This document shows, piece by piece, positions 11,791 through 23,552 of a DNA stretch of 64,000 nucleotides; the stretch's first letter is position 1; each line of letters starts with the position of its first letter. This DNA is from Ectobius pallidus. Its lineage: Eukaryota; Arthropoda; Insecta; Blattodea; Ectobiidae. Under the pieces are notes generated by a model. That model searched no databases, was not told the DNA's origin, and worked only from the letters and a program-made list of their open reading frames with translations. The stretch spans positions 11,130,451-11,194,450 of the forward strand of contig CAXKWD010000011.1 of the NCBI GenBank assembly GCA_964059195.1, given 5' to 3'. The translations under genes and the position numbers were made by a program.

Positions 11791-12005
11791 ATACTGACGA
11801 AGAAAGAACCGCTAAGAAACAGAAGAGATTGCTTGGCTTTTACGAAAGCAAGAAATCACAACATGTAGCAGAACTTGTACAGAAAAATCCTTTGACATCA
11901 GCCATTGTAAGCAGTGTGAGGAAGAAACAGAGTCCGAGGTCAGTTTCCCTCGTATCAGGAGCATATGACTCATCAAGTTCATCAGCTTCTGATGATCTTA
12001 CGTAA
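11791..12005 (+). CDS. YJU2B: YJU2B/CCDC130 homologue, terminal coding exon
   Basis: The acceptor TTGATTGCAG ends at 11790. The exon completes the split codon from 8425 and runs to TAA at 12003-12005. It encodes DTDEERTAKKQKRLLGFYES, a basic stretch, and TSAIVSSVRKKQSPRS. The tail, with LVSGAYDSSSSSASDD, resembles the acidic serine-rich end of YJU2B proteins (L-V-x-x-Y-x-D-S...S). The three exons together give 178 residues of the C-terminal half. An in-exon GTCAGT at 11939-11944 could act as an alternative donor to a candidate exon at 15014. An AATAAA lies near 12971, but no certain poly(A) site was established. Confidence 0.85.
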
Positions 12006-12354
12006 AGTTGTGCTACTGATAAAGTTTTATCTAGTCAGTTTTTAAAAATCTGAGTGCCCTTGTTCTTCAGATTGAGCTCATGGATAACATGGGCCACGTA
12101 ACTCAAAATACAAAAGAGTGATGATGAATAAGTTGTTGGGAATATGAAGGTTTCTGTTGGTACTACAGTCTTTAAGCAAGGGTCATAGGAGGGTTATCAC
12201 AAAGTGTATTACTCCTGGGTCATTCCACTCAAAATTTAAAAGGTTATGACTAAGGCCCGTAAGTTAATACTCTATCAGAAGATGAAATATGCATGCAAAT
12301 ATCCTCTAAAATGTGTAAAATATGATCTGGAACCAATGAATTATGCTCTGTAAT

Positions 12355-12607
12355 TGAAGATTTTAGTTTTATAAGGGTCTAAGTGCCAAAATCATGATTG
12401 TGTAGAAAACAAGACATAGACCCACAGAAAGATGTGCTGGTGATAGACCCAGCACTATATATTGGAATTTATTGCTGCTAACGTGGCTTTCCCTGGACCT
12501 TGGACCCTTCTGAAATGCATTGATGTGGGTACATAGATCCATTTAAAATTATCAGCTTAAAAATTATGATTTTGGCACTTAAGACTCTTATAAAACTAAA
12601 CGCTTCA
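12355..12607. repeat. Hairpin repeat with ~45-bp arms
   Basis: The left arm (about 12355-12402) contains TTAGTTTTATAAGGGTCTAA, then GTGCCAAAATCATGATT. The right arm (about 12560-12607) is its imperfect reverse complement. It looks like a small fold-back element. Its borders and target duplication are not clear. Confidence 0.6.
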
Positions 12608-12991
12608 ATTTAAGTAATTTTATTACTTTTCGTTCTCTTGGTAGCTGAATTATATTAAATTACAAAAGTATTATAAGTTGTATAAATTATGTTATAAAAC
12701 ATATTAAAAAATAAGGTCAATGCAACAAATTTTAGTGAATTGAAAACTTATGAAGTAAAACATCGCTTTAATATTATATAGTCAGTTCTGAAAACATTAC
12801 GCTATGTGTGTATATGTATATCAATATCTATTAGGCTATGTACTGTCTATCATTTTACAGTCGGTTCTAAAAAAGGACACTTAGTCAAATATGCTGCAAA
12901 TGTTTGAATTAACATAGATATGTACAGTATTTAAAAATTGTCAGAAATATGCCGTTAAAAAGTTGAAAAATTAATAAAGTAAGCACAAATA

Positions 12992-14435
12992 ACCGTGTGT
13001 TCAAAAAGGATTATCCAATTTCAAAAGACTACATGCATGCACATACAACTGTAGAATAACTTTCATTATGGTACATGCCTAGGACCACACAGTTTTTATT
13101 AACATCATTAATTGAAAGCATACAAATGTTCAATGTGCCCTCTGCTGGATGCACGAGAAGCATCCAGATGATAGCCAAACTACTCTCACACTTGTATGAG
13201 CATGGCTGGTTTTACCATAGCCACTGCTGTTTCTATGTGGTGTTGCAATTCATCCACAGTTTTGGAAGGGGAGGCACATAGACTGAATCTTTCACAAACC
13301 TCCACAAATAAATCAGAAACCATGAGATCAGGTGATCTTGGAGGCCAATCTTGCAATGCAAGATCCATAGGACCTTTATGGTCGATCCATTGTTGAAAGA
13401 GCTCATCATTAAGAAATGCTCTTACATGTCCGTGCCAGTGTGGTGGTACTCCATCCTGTTGCAAAATTAAGTTTCCAACATTTTGTCGTAATTGTGGATA
13501 AAGCCAGTTCTCCAACATATCGAGGTATGTGATTCCTGCAACCGTGCTTTCCACAAATCAGAACGGACCGTAAACCTTTTCTCAGGGAACTGCGCAAACC
13601 ACAATAAGCTTTGGAGAGTCTCTCTCATGCTGGACAATGGCACGTGGCCACTGTGTTCCCCATATTCTTACATTGTGGCGGTTCACTTTTCCACTTATAT
13701 GGAATGTAGCCTCATCACTGAACACTAAACATGAAAGTAAAGTGTCTCTTACATCTCCAGAATTCTACGTCTTCCATCTCCATGCCCAGAATGAATTCAC
13801 AAAACTCTTTGTTGTTGTTGATCACCATCTCGAAGGGCTTGTAGCAATTGAATCCGGTACGGTTTGAGACGCAAACGTTGCTGCAAAACCAGCCAGATAG
13901 TCACATGAGGAATGGCTAGCTCTCAGCTGGCACGGTGAGTAGACTTTCGTGGACTACATACGAGTCTGCTGAATGCACTCTATGTGTTAATCGGGTACAC
14001 GGAGGTGACGAATGGATGTTCCCTTACATAAGCAACCGGTGTCTTGAAACTGCTGGTGCCAACGTCGAATGCTCTGAGCTGTAGGAGGTGCAGTGCCATA
14101 CTCGTTGAACTCATGCCGCACAGCTGTAACAGATTTGCATCCGTTGAAATGGAGAATGCAAAATGCTTTTTATTGCTGTGTTGGAGTCAATAGACTGGAC
14201 CACTAGACCCACAGAACAATAAACTAAACCCGTACATACTGGGTACTGAACAAGCAAGCGAGCTAGCAGCACTAGGATGACTTCTCCTGGCCGTGTGAAT
14301 CATACTAACTTACAACTGGTGGTGAGGAAAACTCTTAGTTGTGATGCACATTTTAAATGCTTCCATGAGGTTCTATCTTCATTCGTGTAGAAGATACAGA
14401 CATTTTAAATTGGCTGATTCTTTTTGAAACGCGGT
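12992..14435 (-). mobile_element. Mariner-like transposon, full length but degenerate
   Basis: The ends are inverted repeats (ACCGTGTGTTCAAAAAGGAT on the left, ACCGCGTTTCAAAAAGAATC from the right), about 1.44 kb apart, as in Tc1/mariner elements. A decayed transposase fills the interior on the reverse strand. TA flanks the left end; the right junction reads CGGT-ATA, so its duplication is blurred. The element inserted 1 kb downstream of the YJU2B stop. Confidence 0.8.
13186..14110 (-). pseudogene. Mariner-like transposase, broken
   Basis: Read on the reverse strand across several frames. There is an N-terminal helix-turn-helix-like part (RAFDVGTSSFK) near 14050. The first catalytic Asp is in FSDEATFHISGKVNRHNVRI, near 13690. 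GITYLDMLENWLYPQL follows, then the second Asp in LQQDGVPPHWHGHVRAFLND, near 13455. Last comes WPPRSPDL followed by a changed motif where family members have T-P-x-D-F-x-L-W-G. Frameshifts and stops between blocks make it a pseudogene. The longest clean piece, 13186-13554, holds the second Asp and the C-terminus. Confidence 0.82.
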
Positions 14436-15013
14436 ATATTTTAATATTAACCAAATATGATGCATTATTGCAAAACTAACAAAATATGCAACAATATGCT
14501 AAATAAAACCATTTTCTGTTCTTTCTTTCGTGTATTGTACACATTTTAACAATAGCATGCAATAGAGTGCATTACTAAAAATATGATTTTTCATAAACTT
14601 CCAGGCCTTAGTTATGACAGTAGGGTCTCAGATTTCTTGCAACATTCTAGTATATCCGTTTTAAGTTGTGAAAAGTAAGATGGTCATGTAATAGAATTGG
14701 TGGTTCAGCTATAGTGCTGGATGAATGGGACAATAAGATGGTGTTAATTTAAAATATTCTGAAAAGCACATGTTTCATGGCAGTGAAATAAGAGAATTGT
14801 ATATTTTAAATCTAAGTAATTTTTTAAGGATTTTTTTTTTTCTAGAGTAACTACGAAAACTGGCATTGAATTAAATAAATATTAAATTGAGAAATCGTAC
14901 TGTTCTTAATCCACTATACTTTGTTTACCGTTGAGATAAACACTTGCTTAAACTGTCATTGACGGAATTTTGAAAAACTTACAAGTTATTACACTGTGAT
15001 ATTTGCACTTTAG

Positions 15014-15146
15014 GTTCAAAATGGCATATGATATTGCGTATCAGGGGCTGCGTCGCACCACCTCACATGATTGGAGGAGACCAGCTGTAGCACGTCACAG
15101 TCGTTACTCAAAGTGTATTGCGGGCAGGCATATCATTTCAGAGTAA
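15014..15146 (+). CDS. Candidate alternative 3' exon, 40-residue frame
   Basis: A pyrimidine-poor acceptor (TTTGCACTTTAG, ending 15013) is followed by an open frame: F-K then MAYDIAYQGLRRTTSHDWRR and on to ISE, then TAA at 15144-15146. A strong donor-like GTAAGT begins at 15143. If the cryptic donor at 11939 of the YJU2B terminal exon were used, the phase would join exactly and replace the last ~22 residues. I do not recognise the peptide. It may equally be a piece of an unrecognised repeat, or chance. Confidence 0.22.
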
Positions 15147-15352
15147 GTACATTTTAATTTGATAGAAGCTCCATTACAAAACTTTTACAGCATGCATAAT
15201 ATTCACTACTACTGTTACGTTAAAAGCTTTTAACTAATTAAGAAGTTCGTTTTGTTATTATTATTTTAAATATACTGCATTTCATATATTTTCTGATTGA
15301 ATACGTTTTTCATGTTAACTTGATGACCTTTGCCAAGAATGACCGTTGGTTA

Positions 15353-15378
15353 GTCAGTCAGTCAGTCAGCCAGTCATG
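15353..15378 (+). repeat. (AGTC)n microsatellite
   Basis: About five AGTC tetranucleotides, simple repeat. Confidence 0.8.
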
Positions 15379-16309
15379 TTAACTTTGTACTGAAGAATTA
15401 AAATTTTTTTTTTCTTTGTATTAGTATTATTATATTGTAATAGTATTTTTTTCTTTGTTTTCTTTGAAAACGTAATTTGAACTATGGTGTAGTCAGGAAA
15501 AATACAAAATGGGGCTAATGCAAACCCATATCATGAAAATTATTGCTTATAAGGCTCTAAAAATATGTTTATAATACATTGACCTATTAGAACGAAAATA
15601 TATTAAAATGAAAAAAATTGTGGACATGAGAGTTTTTTACCTATTTTTTGCGTGGAATGACCCACCTACATCATTAAACAATGTGTAAAAAAAATACAAT
15701 ACAATGCTAATACCATTCTGTCTGTATTTCATTAATCTTGGTCAGGTTTTGCAACACCTAGGTTGTTTGCTAACATTTTTATTTTAATGTTTTAATACTT
15801 ACTGGCCCCTGTCCTGGATTTTTATCAGAGGCCTCAACGTGCATTGTACAATTTGTAATTTACCAATTTATATATACATAGGTTATCTAAGCTATTTATA
15901 ACTTTATCTAAAGTGTATATGTAGAAAAAAAATGGTTTAAACAATTTAAGAAGGAAAATAAAATATTGATAACTGAAAACTACATTAACTACAGTGAATG
16001 TCGAATCTGGGATTTTGTGGATTTGTGATGATCAATGGGAGGTCACGCCAAAGCATACCAACCAGGTGAATACCAGTCATCATCAGAGTCCTTTCTCTGG
16101 AAGCCAGATTTCAGGCATCGGCATCGACCAGTGGGTCATCCTGGCACCACGAAGTCATATCCGAGTATGTTGTCTGTTACTAATACTATTACTTGTACTA
16201 GATCAATCTGTGGATTTTGTACTAGTACTACTATATATGTCCTTGTGTGTTGATGTCTTATTGTCATGGTCTATGTTTGCAATTTATATAGTCTTCTTTC
16301 GCTTTCTGG

Positions 16310-17155
16310 GAAACTATGTTGCTTCATCCAACAACACCCATGAGTAGGGGTCTCCTATTACTTTCCCTGTTTGCCTAACTTGAAGTCGTCTCTGAAAGGG
16401 CTCCATCATCTGAGCAGTGTTTGGGCATTCCCAAACTACATGCTCACGAGTACCTATTCCCCCACACACGCATTCGTTAGAGTTCACAATACCCTTTTTC
16501 CTTAAGGTAAACCACTTAGGGTCCATGGCCTGTCAGACAGTGGACGGTCCTTCATCCTGTGTTGCTTTCCTCCCATCTGGTTTGCCACATATCCAGTATC
16601 ACATTCTTGACTTCCCTTAGTATTTCAACATGGGTGTCAAGTATGTACTCTGTTCGAGCATGTTATCCTTTTCTAACCCTGAATGTAGTTCCTCTTTGCC
16701 TTATAAGGAGATCCAGTGATATGACCCCAAGGACTGTAGTTAAGGCATCAGTCGCTGTTGTTCTGTAGCTCCTGTTAGTTGTAGAAGGATTCCCCTCTGA
16801 AGACTATCGAGCTTCACAGCTGGCTTGATGTTTTTTAACAGATGTCCTCAAATGCCTGCATCATACCCCTCTATTGATACCAGTATAACCTGATGACACA
16901 ATTTCATCACTCTTGAGGGAAGAAAAAATTTGGTCATTCCAAGGCTGATAAATAATTTGTTAATTATTCTATTGACTTTTGCACTTACTCGTTCAGTTTT
17001 CATGTGAGGGTTTTGATGCTGCTCTATTGCCACCTTACTTGCATACGTTGGCTTCAATATGCTGGAATTTTTTTGGGTTATGTCCAAGACTTGGTTGTTG
17101 TAGCCTCGAATTCTCTTTCACAGTTTGTTTATTTGTCCATCCTGTTTCCCTATTA
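16310..17155 (-). pseudogene. R1/Jockey-like LINE C-terminal relic
   Basis: The reverse strand gives a decayed LINE ORF2 tail. It starts near 17087 with a K-V-N-R-I-I-N-K-L pattern, has KLDSLQRGILLQLTGA in the middle (after the RT domain), and ends with a zinc knuckle C-V-C-G-G-I-G-T-R-E-H-V-V-W-E-C (16390-16470). The L-Q-R-G...L-x-I-T-G-A and C-x-C-G...H...C motifs are those of R1/LOA-type elements. Several stops interrupt it. It is cut at 17156 by the Kolobok insertion, and related sequence may continue after 19776. Confidence 0.65.
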
Positions 17156-17159
17156 TTAA

Positions 17160-19772
17160 AGGGGAACTGAACTAAAAAATTACATATATATTTTATTTAC
17201 AAATGAGTAAGAGCTCTGATTGTGCATTACTATGGCGAAAATAAAAACTCGATCCAACTTACCGTTTCCGAGTTGTAGCGGTCTATAGCAGCGCATCGTG
17301 ACGTCACCCGGCTAGTTCGGGTCTGACCGGGAGCATTACACATGGAACAGCCCCAATACAACATAATATTAGTTTTATTTTTGCACTCTTTACTGTTGAG
17401 TATCCATTGTTGTAATTACACTTCTCTCCTACCGTAACTCACTTCAACTTATCATATTAATTTCTTTGTTTGCATTCTTCATTCACAAAGTTAATCCCAT
17501 CCGAGAAAAGTACCTCTCTCTCATTTCCGCTTTTGAAGGTTTGGTTTTGTGGAGTGAACCCATATTGCATGGTATGTCATTCCGATCGGTAACATCTGGT
17601 ATTACATACGGACACTTCAGAGATGTGTGTTCATTAACTTCATTGACAGTTTTCTTTACAAGATTATGCCTCCACACAAATGTTTTCTTGTCGTACTTCC
17701 TCTTATAAACCCAATCCCCACATGATTTAGAAAATTCCACTGAACCGCCCACGACTCTTTTTCCTTGATGGAAGTTGTGGTCAAGAGCTGCTATCATTGA
17801 CCGTAAATACATGCCTTCAAATGAAAAATGGGTTCTTTTTGGTACATATTTAAGAAGTTCGCTATGATAGGATTCAAGACTTCCTGTGTGACAAAAATGA
17901 TTGAGATGCATAATCCAAAATCTGGTATTCATAATGATGTTATATAGGTCATGGTAGTGTTTCGAATGCTTACTGAGCCATTTAGTATTTTTAATTTTAT
18001 CAGCACTTAGCACGTCGTGAGCACATGAATGGTATTTCTCATTACCCTCCCAGCTATGAATGTTAACAATGTGATTGAGAATTGAGGTAAATTTCTCCTT
18101 TAGCAGTATACTGTCATTCTCACACGTAGACGATGCCCACCATAAATGATTATAAATTGATTGTTTCCATTCATGAATGACGGAGGATTTCGGCAAATTG
18201 TTAATCTTTTTCATTAGAGATTTAGCAAGGTGCCAAACATCAAATTCATGGTGTATGTGTGAAAATTTGTTTTTCATTAAAGCTCTAACACCTGTGTGTC
18301 TGTCCGTAGGAACAATTTAATAGGGAGTTTCTCATTCATTGGGCTTATTATTTTTTCACAAGCAGCCTTTTCAATGTCACCAGCTACAGTTCCTCTTTGT
18401 ACAATTACAAAATCTAGTATTTTATTTGTTGCTAAATTCATAATGGAATACGTCACATACTTGGCAGAAAAACCAGGCGAGTCATATTGTCCATCTCCAC
18501 ATAAACGTAAATTTAAATCACTCATAGCATCTACATAGTTAGCTTCTTTTTATTTTAACCACGTTTTGTGTACGGAAGGAAATACAAATTTCTTCACAAG
18601 CCTATAGAAGTATGATTCAGAAAAAGATAATAGCTTAATAGAATTTGAGAAAGCTGATAAATAATTAAATGTTAATCCGCATAGGTACATTCCTGAGGCT
18701 ATGAACACATTACTTTTTAAACTTCCACCTATGCTTCCAGAAGACCACTCGTATGTATGCCCATTCACACAATGAGTATTTATTTGTAACATTATTCCTC
18801 TCGTTTCAACTTTACGTTCATTAACTGGAGCGCCACATGTATGGCATATACTGAACAGTGTAAGAAGGGCACTTATACAGACAAACACAAAAGAATATTT
18901 TTCCGACAAGTTGATATTTTCTATGCCATCTTCTTCTCCTTCGCTAGTGATTTCATCGGGGACGTAATCTTCATCCTTTTCATCCGAGGTGTCATGTTCA
19001 TCAACGTAGTTCATATAGACAGAATTTGCAGCTCTATAAATTTCTGTGCCTAACTCACACTGTATTTCTGCGTCAGTCTTCAACTCTACATGCATACATT
19101 CATAAACTTGTGTAGCTTCTCTTTCTTGTTTAGTATCAGTTATTGAATTATCAATTAATTCCAACACTTCCCTCTTTTTAAAGTAATTAGACTTCCTTTT
19201 CTTGGGAGAAGGAATTTCTTTATTTCCTACTAAAAACTTTGAAGGTACTGCATTGTCTTTTAGTCTAGGGCACCTGAATTTTTCATCCTTCAATATTCTG
19301 ATTTTTAAAATATCCGATTCATTAAAATCATCTTCTTTAAAATGCTTTCCACATACTCTAGAATTTTTTGTTGGAACAAAATTTTTACGCTTCATGCAAG
19401 AAACCCATTTGTTGTACAAACGTCTGTTCTTGTTTTTATCAGAGAATACATAGTAACCAACATTCCTATGGACACCAGAATTATTTGAACAACCGTAAGC
19501 ACTGCACGCAGGCATCTTCACTTACACTACACAATAAACAATACTAGGAAATACAGGACCGGCACCTTTCACACAATACAGAGCAAGCCAAACTGAAACT
19601 GCTGACGGCGCGGCGCGGTAGCCGTGTGACGTCACAGCCTTGCAACAATATAACTTAAATTGCTCACAGAATGAGAATGAGTGAACGTAAAAAGAAATGG
19701 TTTTCAACTCTGCACTTAGCGAGAATCATATTTTATTTTAAGATAACGTAAAAAATTTGGTTCAGTGCCCCT
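17160..19772 (-). mobile_element. Kolobok DNA transposon, nearly complete
   Basis: The element is 2613 bp and flanked by TTAA on both sides (17156-17159, 19773-19776). TIRs read AGGGGAACTGAACTAAA on the left and AGGGGCACTGAACCAAA from the right. It carries a single transposase gene on the reverse strand with a THAP zinc finger followed by a DDE-type core. THAP plus TTAA target sites is the Kolobok combination (P elements make 8-bp duplications). The ends look intact. The element sits in an older LINE relic, so it is the younger insertion. Confidence 0.88.
17483..19521 (-). pseudogene. Kolobok THAP transposase with one stop and one frameshift
   Basis: The start is the ATG at 19519-19521. Residues 1-95 form a THAP domain: C-x4-C (ACSAYGC), the conserved Trp, C-x2-H-F (CGKHF) and the closing A-V-P-x-x-F. 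An acidic linker follows, then a DDE-type core. The first Asp is in LCGDGQYDSPGFSAKY (about 18500), the second in T-D-R-H (about 18305), then FDVWHLAKSL, CHTGSLESYHSELLKY and KRTHFSFEGM. The frame is broken by an in-frame TAA at 18550-18552 and shifts by one near 18305, so a full-length enzyme cannot be made. Otherwise it is almost unchanged, about 680 codons, indicating recent death. Confidence 0.87.
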
Positions 19773-19776
19773 TTAA

Positions 19777-20050
19777 GGAACATTTAAGAAATTTATCTTT
19801 CAATTGGTTGAGTAATGAATCTGATATTTTTGCTTCTTTGGGCATGACCTAGTATGAAAACATATTAATTTTCCTTATGTGGGAATTAGTGTCCGTTTTC
19901 GGGAAGTTGAAGGCCCTTATAGTCTCACATCAGGTGTCTTTGTTATTTTCCACAACTCCCTTTGTTTGGGAGGGGATGAATGATCCACCTGCATGTCCAT
20001 CGGTCCAGAGTTACTGGTTACTGTCCATATGGGTATAAAAAAGAAAAACG
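19777..20050 (-). pseudogene. Probable continuation of the LINE relic
   Basis: The reverse strand shows short proline/lysine-rich stretches (for example SSPPKQRELWKITKTPDVRL) interrupted by stops. By position this may be the other side of the LINE split by the Kolobok element. I could not match it to a defined domain. Confidence 0.25.
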
Positions 20051-20336
20051 CTACACTACATTATAAACACTAAAGAAACAACACTACTAGCCCTCAGTGA
20101 TATCACTGCATATTCAGCTATCTTGCACATGTCATGCAACGTTCACTGACATAGCAATCGGATGCTAGATGCATACACAGAAAATTCTTTCCACTGTTGC
20201 AGAGCAAGGAAAACATGTCTGGTCCCTTCAATTGCTAGACACACACCAACACTAACACCCCCATTGGCTCAAAGGTTGGCCGGCAACACTCCCATTGGCT
20301 ACTGATGATCTATCACATCATTGGGCCATCTAGCAT

Positions 20337-20574
20337 ATGTCGGTCTGTGTGGCGCAGTTAATATCGTGCTGGCTTTCTGTGCCCAAGGTTGCGGGTTTGA
20401 TCCCGGCCCAGGTCGATGGCATTTATGTGTGCATAAATGTGACTGGCCCATGCCAGTAGATTTACTGGCATGTAAAAGAACTCCTGCAGGACAAAATTCC
20501 AGCAGACCGGCAACGGTCACAGGCCTAGGTTGCAGTACATCCCCATCATAAAATAACCATATACCAACCAACAA
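20337..20574 (+). mobile_element. tRNA-derived SINE, family 2
   Basis: The head has A-box-like GTGTGGCGCAGTTAAT and B-box-like GCGGGTTTGATCCC, so it descends from a tRNA with an internal pol III promoter. The body contains GGTCGATGGCATTTATGTGT and ACTGGCATGTAAAAGAACTC. An 11-bp target duplication CCATCTAGCAT flanks it (20326-20336, 20575-20585). A second copy in reverse orientation lies at 53637-53845. Confidence 0.85.
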
Positions 20575-20589
20575 CCATCTAGCATGGTG

Positions 20590-21320
20590 CTGCCAACAGC
20601 ATTATTTGTCCGTGTTCATGCGTTATTTAGTCCCGTACCAACAGGTGCAATGGCTTGGCAAGTTTTTAATTCCAGACAACTTGTAATGTGTCATGGGTTA
20701 TGCAACCAACTTTACTAATGATTACTGCCAAAGTACATAACTCTGAAGACAATTCCAGTAGATAGGAATAAACGAACCAAGAATCACTTGTTGAATGCTG
20801 AACAACTTACCACTTTACAGAAAGTGCCCACAGGTTCTGACCCTTGTCATTATCCCATTCGACACTTAATATTAACACTGTTTCTAATACATGAATCGAT
20901 TGAACATATTTTTCTTACATACCAAGTGACTTCTATTGTGTTGAATTAACTCGCCCCTGGAGTTCTTAACAATTACAAATGAATTTTGTACACTTCCCAT
21001 GCGTAATCTATTATTCTTGACCTACTGAACTCACAGTGTATACTTGTGACTTTTGTCTTCACCAGTGCAACCATTTGAATCATCTATTTTCATAGACACA
21101 CACTTAGCAGATCACCATTTTCATTAACCTGCTTATCTTGCTTCAATATCAGACCAACTTGGAGACTTGTAACTTCTTCTCGCTCCGTAATTCAATACAA
21201 ACTATGCTGAATTAATCGGCTTCCTCATCATCTGTTTGATTGGATTCCAAACTTTGCCATCAAAAGCGTGCTTCCATTCCCTATTTGTTTTTACTCGATG
21301 ATGCAATCTCGCCTGTCGTT
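20590..21320. other. Stretch without recognised features
   Basis: AT-rich intergenic sequence. Nothing was recognised on either strand. Confidence 0.4.
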
Positions 21321-21329
21321 GACTCTTCT

Positions 21330-21860
21330 CTACTCCTCTCCAGCTGACTTATTTGTTGTGATGCAGGTATGACGTGATTCAGGGGTGATTGTCCTCCATG
21401 ATGTCATGACAGCCTTTCCTGCTTCATTGTGGTCATTCATCGGCTCATTGCCCTTAGCGTTCCTAGTCATCGGTGAACTGCTTACTCTTGCATTTTGATT
21501 TCTGAACATTCCGTACATTTTTGCTGATTCTCCATTATTGCCTGGTTGATGTCCTTTGTTTGCCATTATTTTTCTTTCCTTATGCCCTTCTTGCCTCATG
21601 TTTCCACAGTTTATCACTAATCCACAGTTGTAGATTTTTAATGGATGCTGTTTTGCCCATGGCTCTAGCTTCTTTCATTTTCTGGATGAGCTTTCTCTTT
21701 ACTAATCCTTGTTTGTATAATAGGTTCTTATTTATGTAGATATTAGATCCCTTTAAATTGCTCGATCTTTTCAGAACTTCATAAACTACACCCATAGTAG
21801 CCAGTTTTACTACTATTAGCCTTTCTCCTATTCGCTTTCCTACCCTGAAGGTATCTACTA
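21330..21860 (-). pseudogene. LINE ORF1 C-terminal fragment
   Basis: The reverse strand reads VVYEVLKRSSNLKGSNIYIN, then KNL, a basic helix, and KNLQLWISDKLW (21795-21580), the same domain as at 1314-1590. A second reading frame to 21330 holds a low-complexity tail. It is an isolated 5' LINE piece with no RT nearby on this side. Confidence 0.5.
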
Positions 21861-22283
21861 TCTCCTACCCATTTGACTTCAGACCTAGTTTTTCCTCAAA
21901 TATATCCCTCACTTCCGTCTGCTGCCATACCCTCTTCTTTCTTTTACCCCTGTTATCACGTCGCAATTTTAGGTTGATTTTGAGTTAACTTCTTCGTGAT
22001 TTTACTTATATTTAGATTCGTCCTACAAGGAAAAATTGCATATAAATATGGTTTCTATAAGTTCTGAAGAACAGTATACAGTCAAACTTATGTAACTCAA
22101 ACTTTTTAAATTCAAAATCTAGCATAATTCAAACTTTTAGCATGGTCCCTTCACTTCCCTATCCACAAATTAAAACTTTTCTAATTAGAAATCATGATTA
22201 ATTCGATTATTTTTTTTTCTGGTTCCTTCAGCTTCAAATTATCCAAATTCAACTGTAATATTATTTTCGGCCAGTTTTCGTGG

Positions 22284-22302
22284 CGGGGGGGGGGGGGGGA
22301 GG
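22284..22302 (+). repeat. Poly(G) tract
   Basis: A run of about sixteen to seventeen G, interrupted once by A near its end. It may mark the remnant of a hAT MITE end like those elsewhere in the window, but no TIR pair was found. Confidence 0.8.
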
Positions 22303-22479
22303 GGAATTTACTAAATTCTCAATGCTAGAGTCGCTAAATAATTTCTTCTCTTAGTTCATTGTATGATATTTGTATCTCTGAATTTATAATTTTGGATTTT
22401 CAGCCCCTTTTCCCCTATTTTACCTGCTAAGAGAGTGAATAGTCACTTCAAAATATTGTATTCATACCAAGTTAATGAT

Positions 22480-22618
22480 GGATTCCCACTTCCGTACTAT
22501 GGTTACTTTCCTGCAGATAGGTATTATGCATATCCCCATTCCCTCACTATAGTTACCTTCCTCCAGATAAGTGTTATGCATGTCCCCACTCCCTTACTAT
22601 GGTTACCTTCCTCTGAAT
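22480..22618 (+). repeat. Minisatellite of ~50-bp units, first block
   Basis: Three units of the form CCCACTCCCTTACTATGGTT, then ACCTTCCTC, AGATA and GTTATGCATGT. The same units recur at 23401-23552 and 24252-24395, so one array has been split by later insertions. Confidence 0.8.
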
Positions 22619-23400
22619 TAAGCCCTGTTCTAATTGGAAACAGCATGTCAGACAGAATTCCGAAAGGGATTAACATCGTGAATAAACACAATTCATACAA
22701 AGAAAGCGTTCTTATACCTTCATGCACTATCGTGCAAATCTTTAACGACCCTTCATGCAGCAAAAATTTTCGTTCTGGGATTCTCGAGAGAGAATTCTTT
22801 CAGACATCTCCGTGAGGTCGTTATCTTAATTCCTTTTGTCCAAATGCCAAACAGGTAGTCGGCTTCTTTGCGTGCCAACCCTTTTCACACAGCACAAAAG
22901 AAACTGATTTTCTATACCACTCCATGGGCTATTGTCACTCGACTAGTAATAACAGCATTAATAAAATCAGGTAAACTGATAGATCTTTATAACTTTCAGT
23001 TGCTTGATGGAATATGAACACTCCCTTTCGGAATTCCCTAACGGTCCCGAACGTGGCTGTATGGTTGCCACCTTTTGGTAAGGCTAAGGAGGGACACTTA
23101 TCGAATATATGCATATTGCCAATCTTCATACTTAAATTTGTACATGGAACAATTTATTAATAAGAGAAAGATGGTATATATTCGTTACAAAGCCAAAACT
23201 GAATAGGCTATGTAACAGTAACACTAACATTAGAAAAGAAAGGGCTAGCAAATTAATAAAAAAAATATATATAATGCGTCCCTCTCAGGCATAATTCGGG
23301 ACGCTGAAAATGTTCTTAAAATGCGGGATGTCCTGCCAAATTCGGGACAGGTGGCAACGCTACGTGGCTGTTCGTGAATGTGAATGCTCCTTTAGGTGAA

Positions 23401-23552
23401 ATGCATGTGACTATGCCCTCACTAAGGGTTTCTTCCCTTCAAGATAGGTACCATGCATGTCTCCATTTGCTCACTATGGTTACCTTCCCCTATGAAAAAT
23501 GTTATGCATGTCCCCACTCCCTTACTACAGTTAGTTAGCTTCCTCTGAGATA
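23401..23552 (+). repeat. Minisatellite of ~50-bp units, second block
   Basis: About three diverged units containing TACCTTCCCC, ATGTTATGCATGTCCCCACT and CCCTTACTA. The block ends at the MITE insertion at 23553. Confidence 0.75.

Noticed and set aside
16035..16347. Open frames with possible donor (CCAG-GTGAAT) near 16060
   Set aside because: No convincing acceptor, no protein family recognised, and it lies beside a LINE relic.
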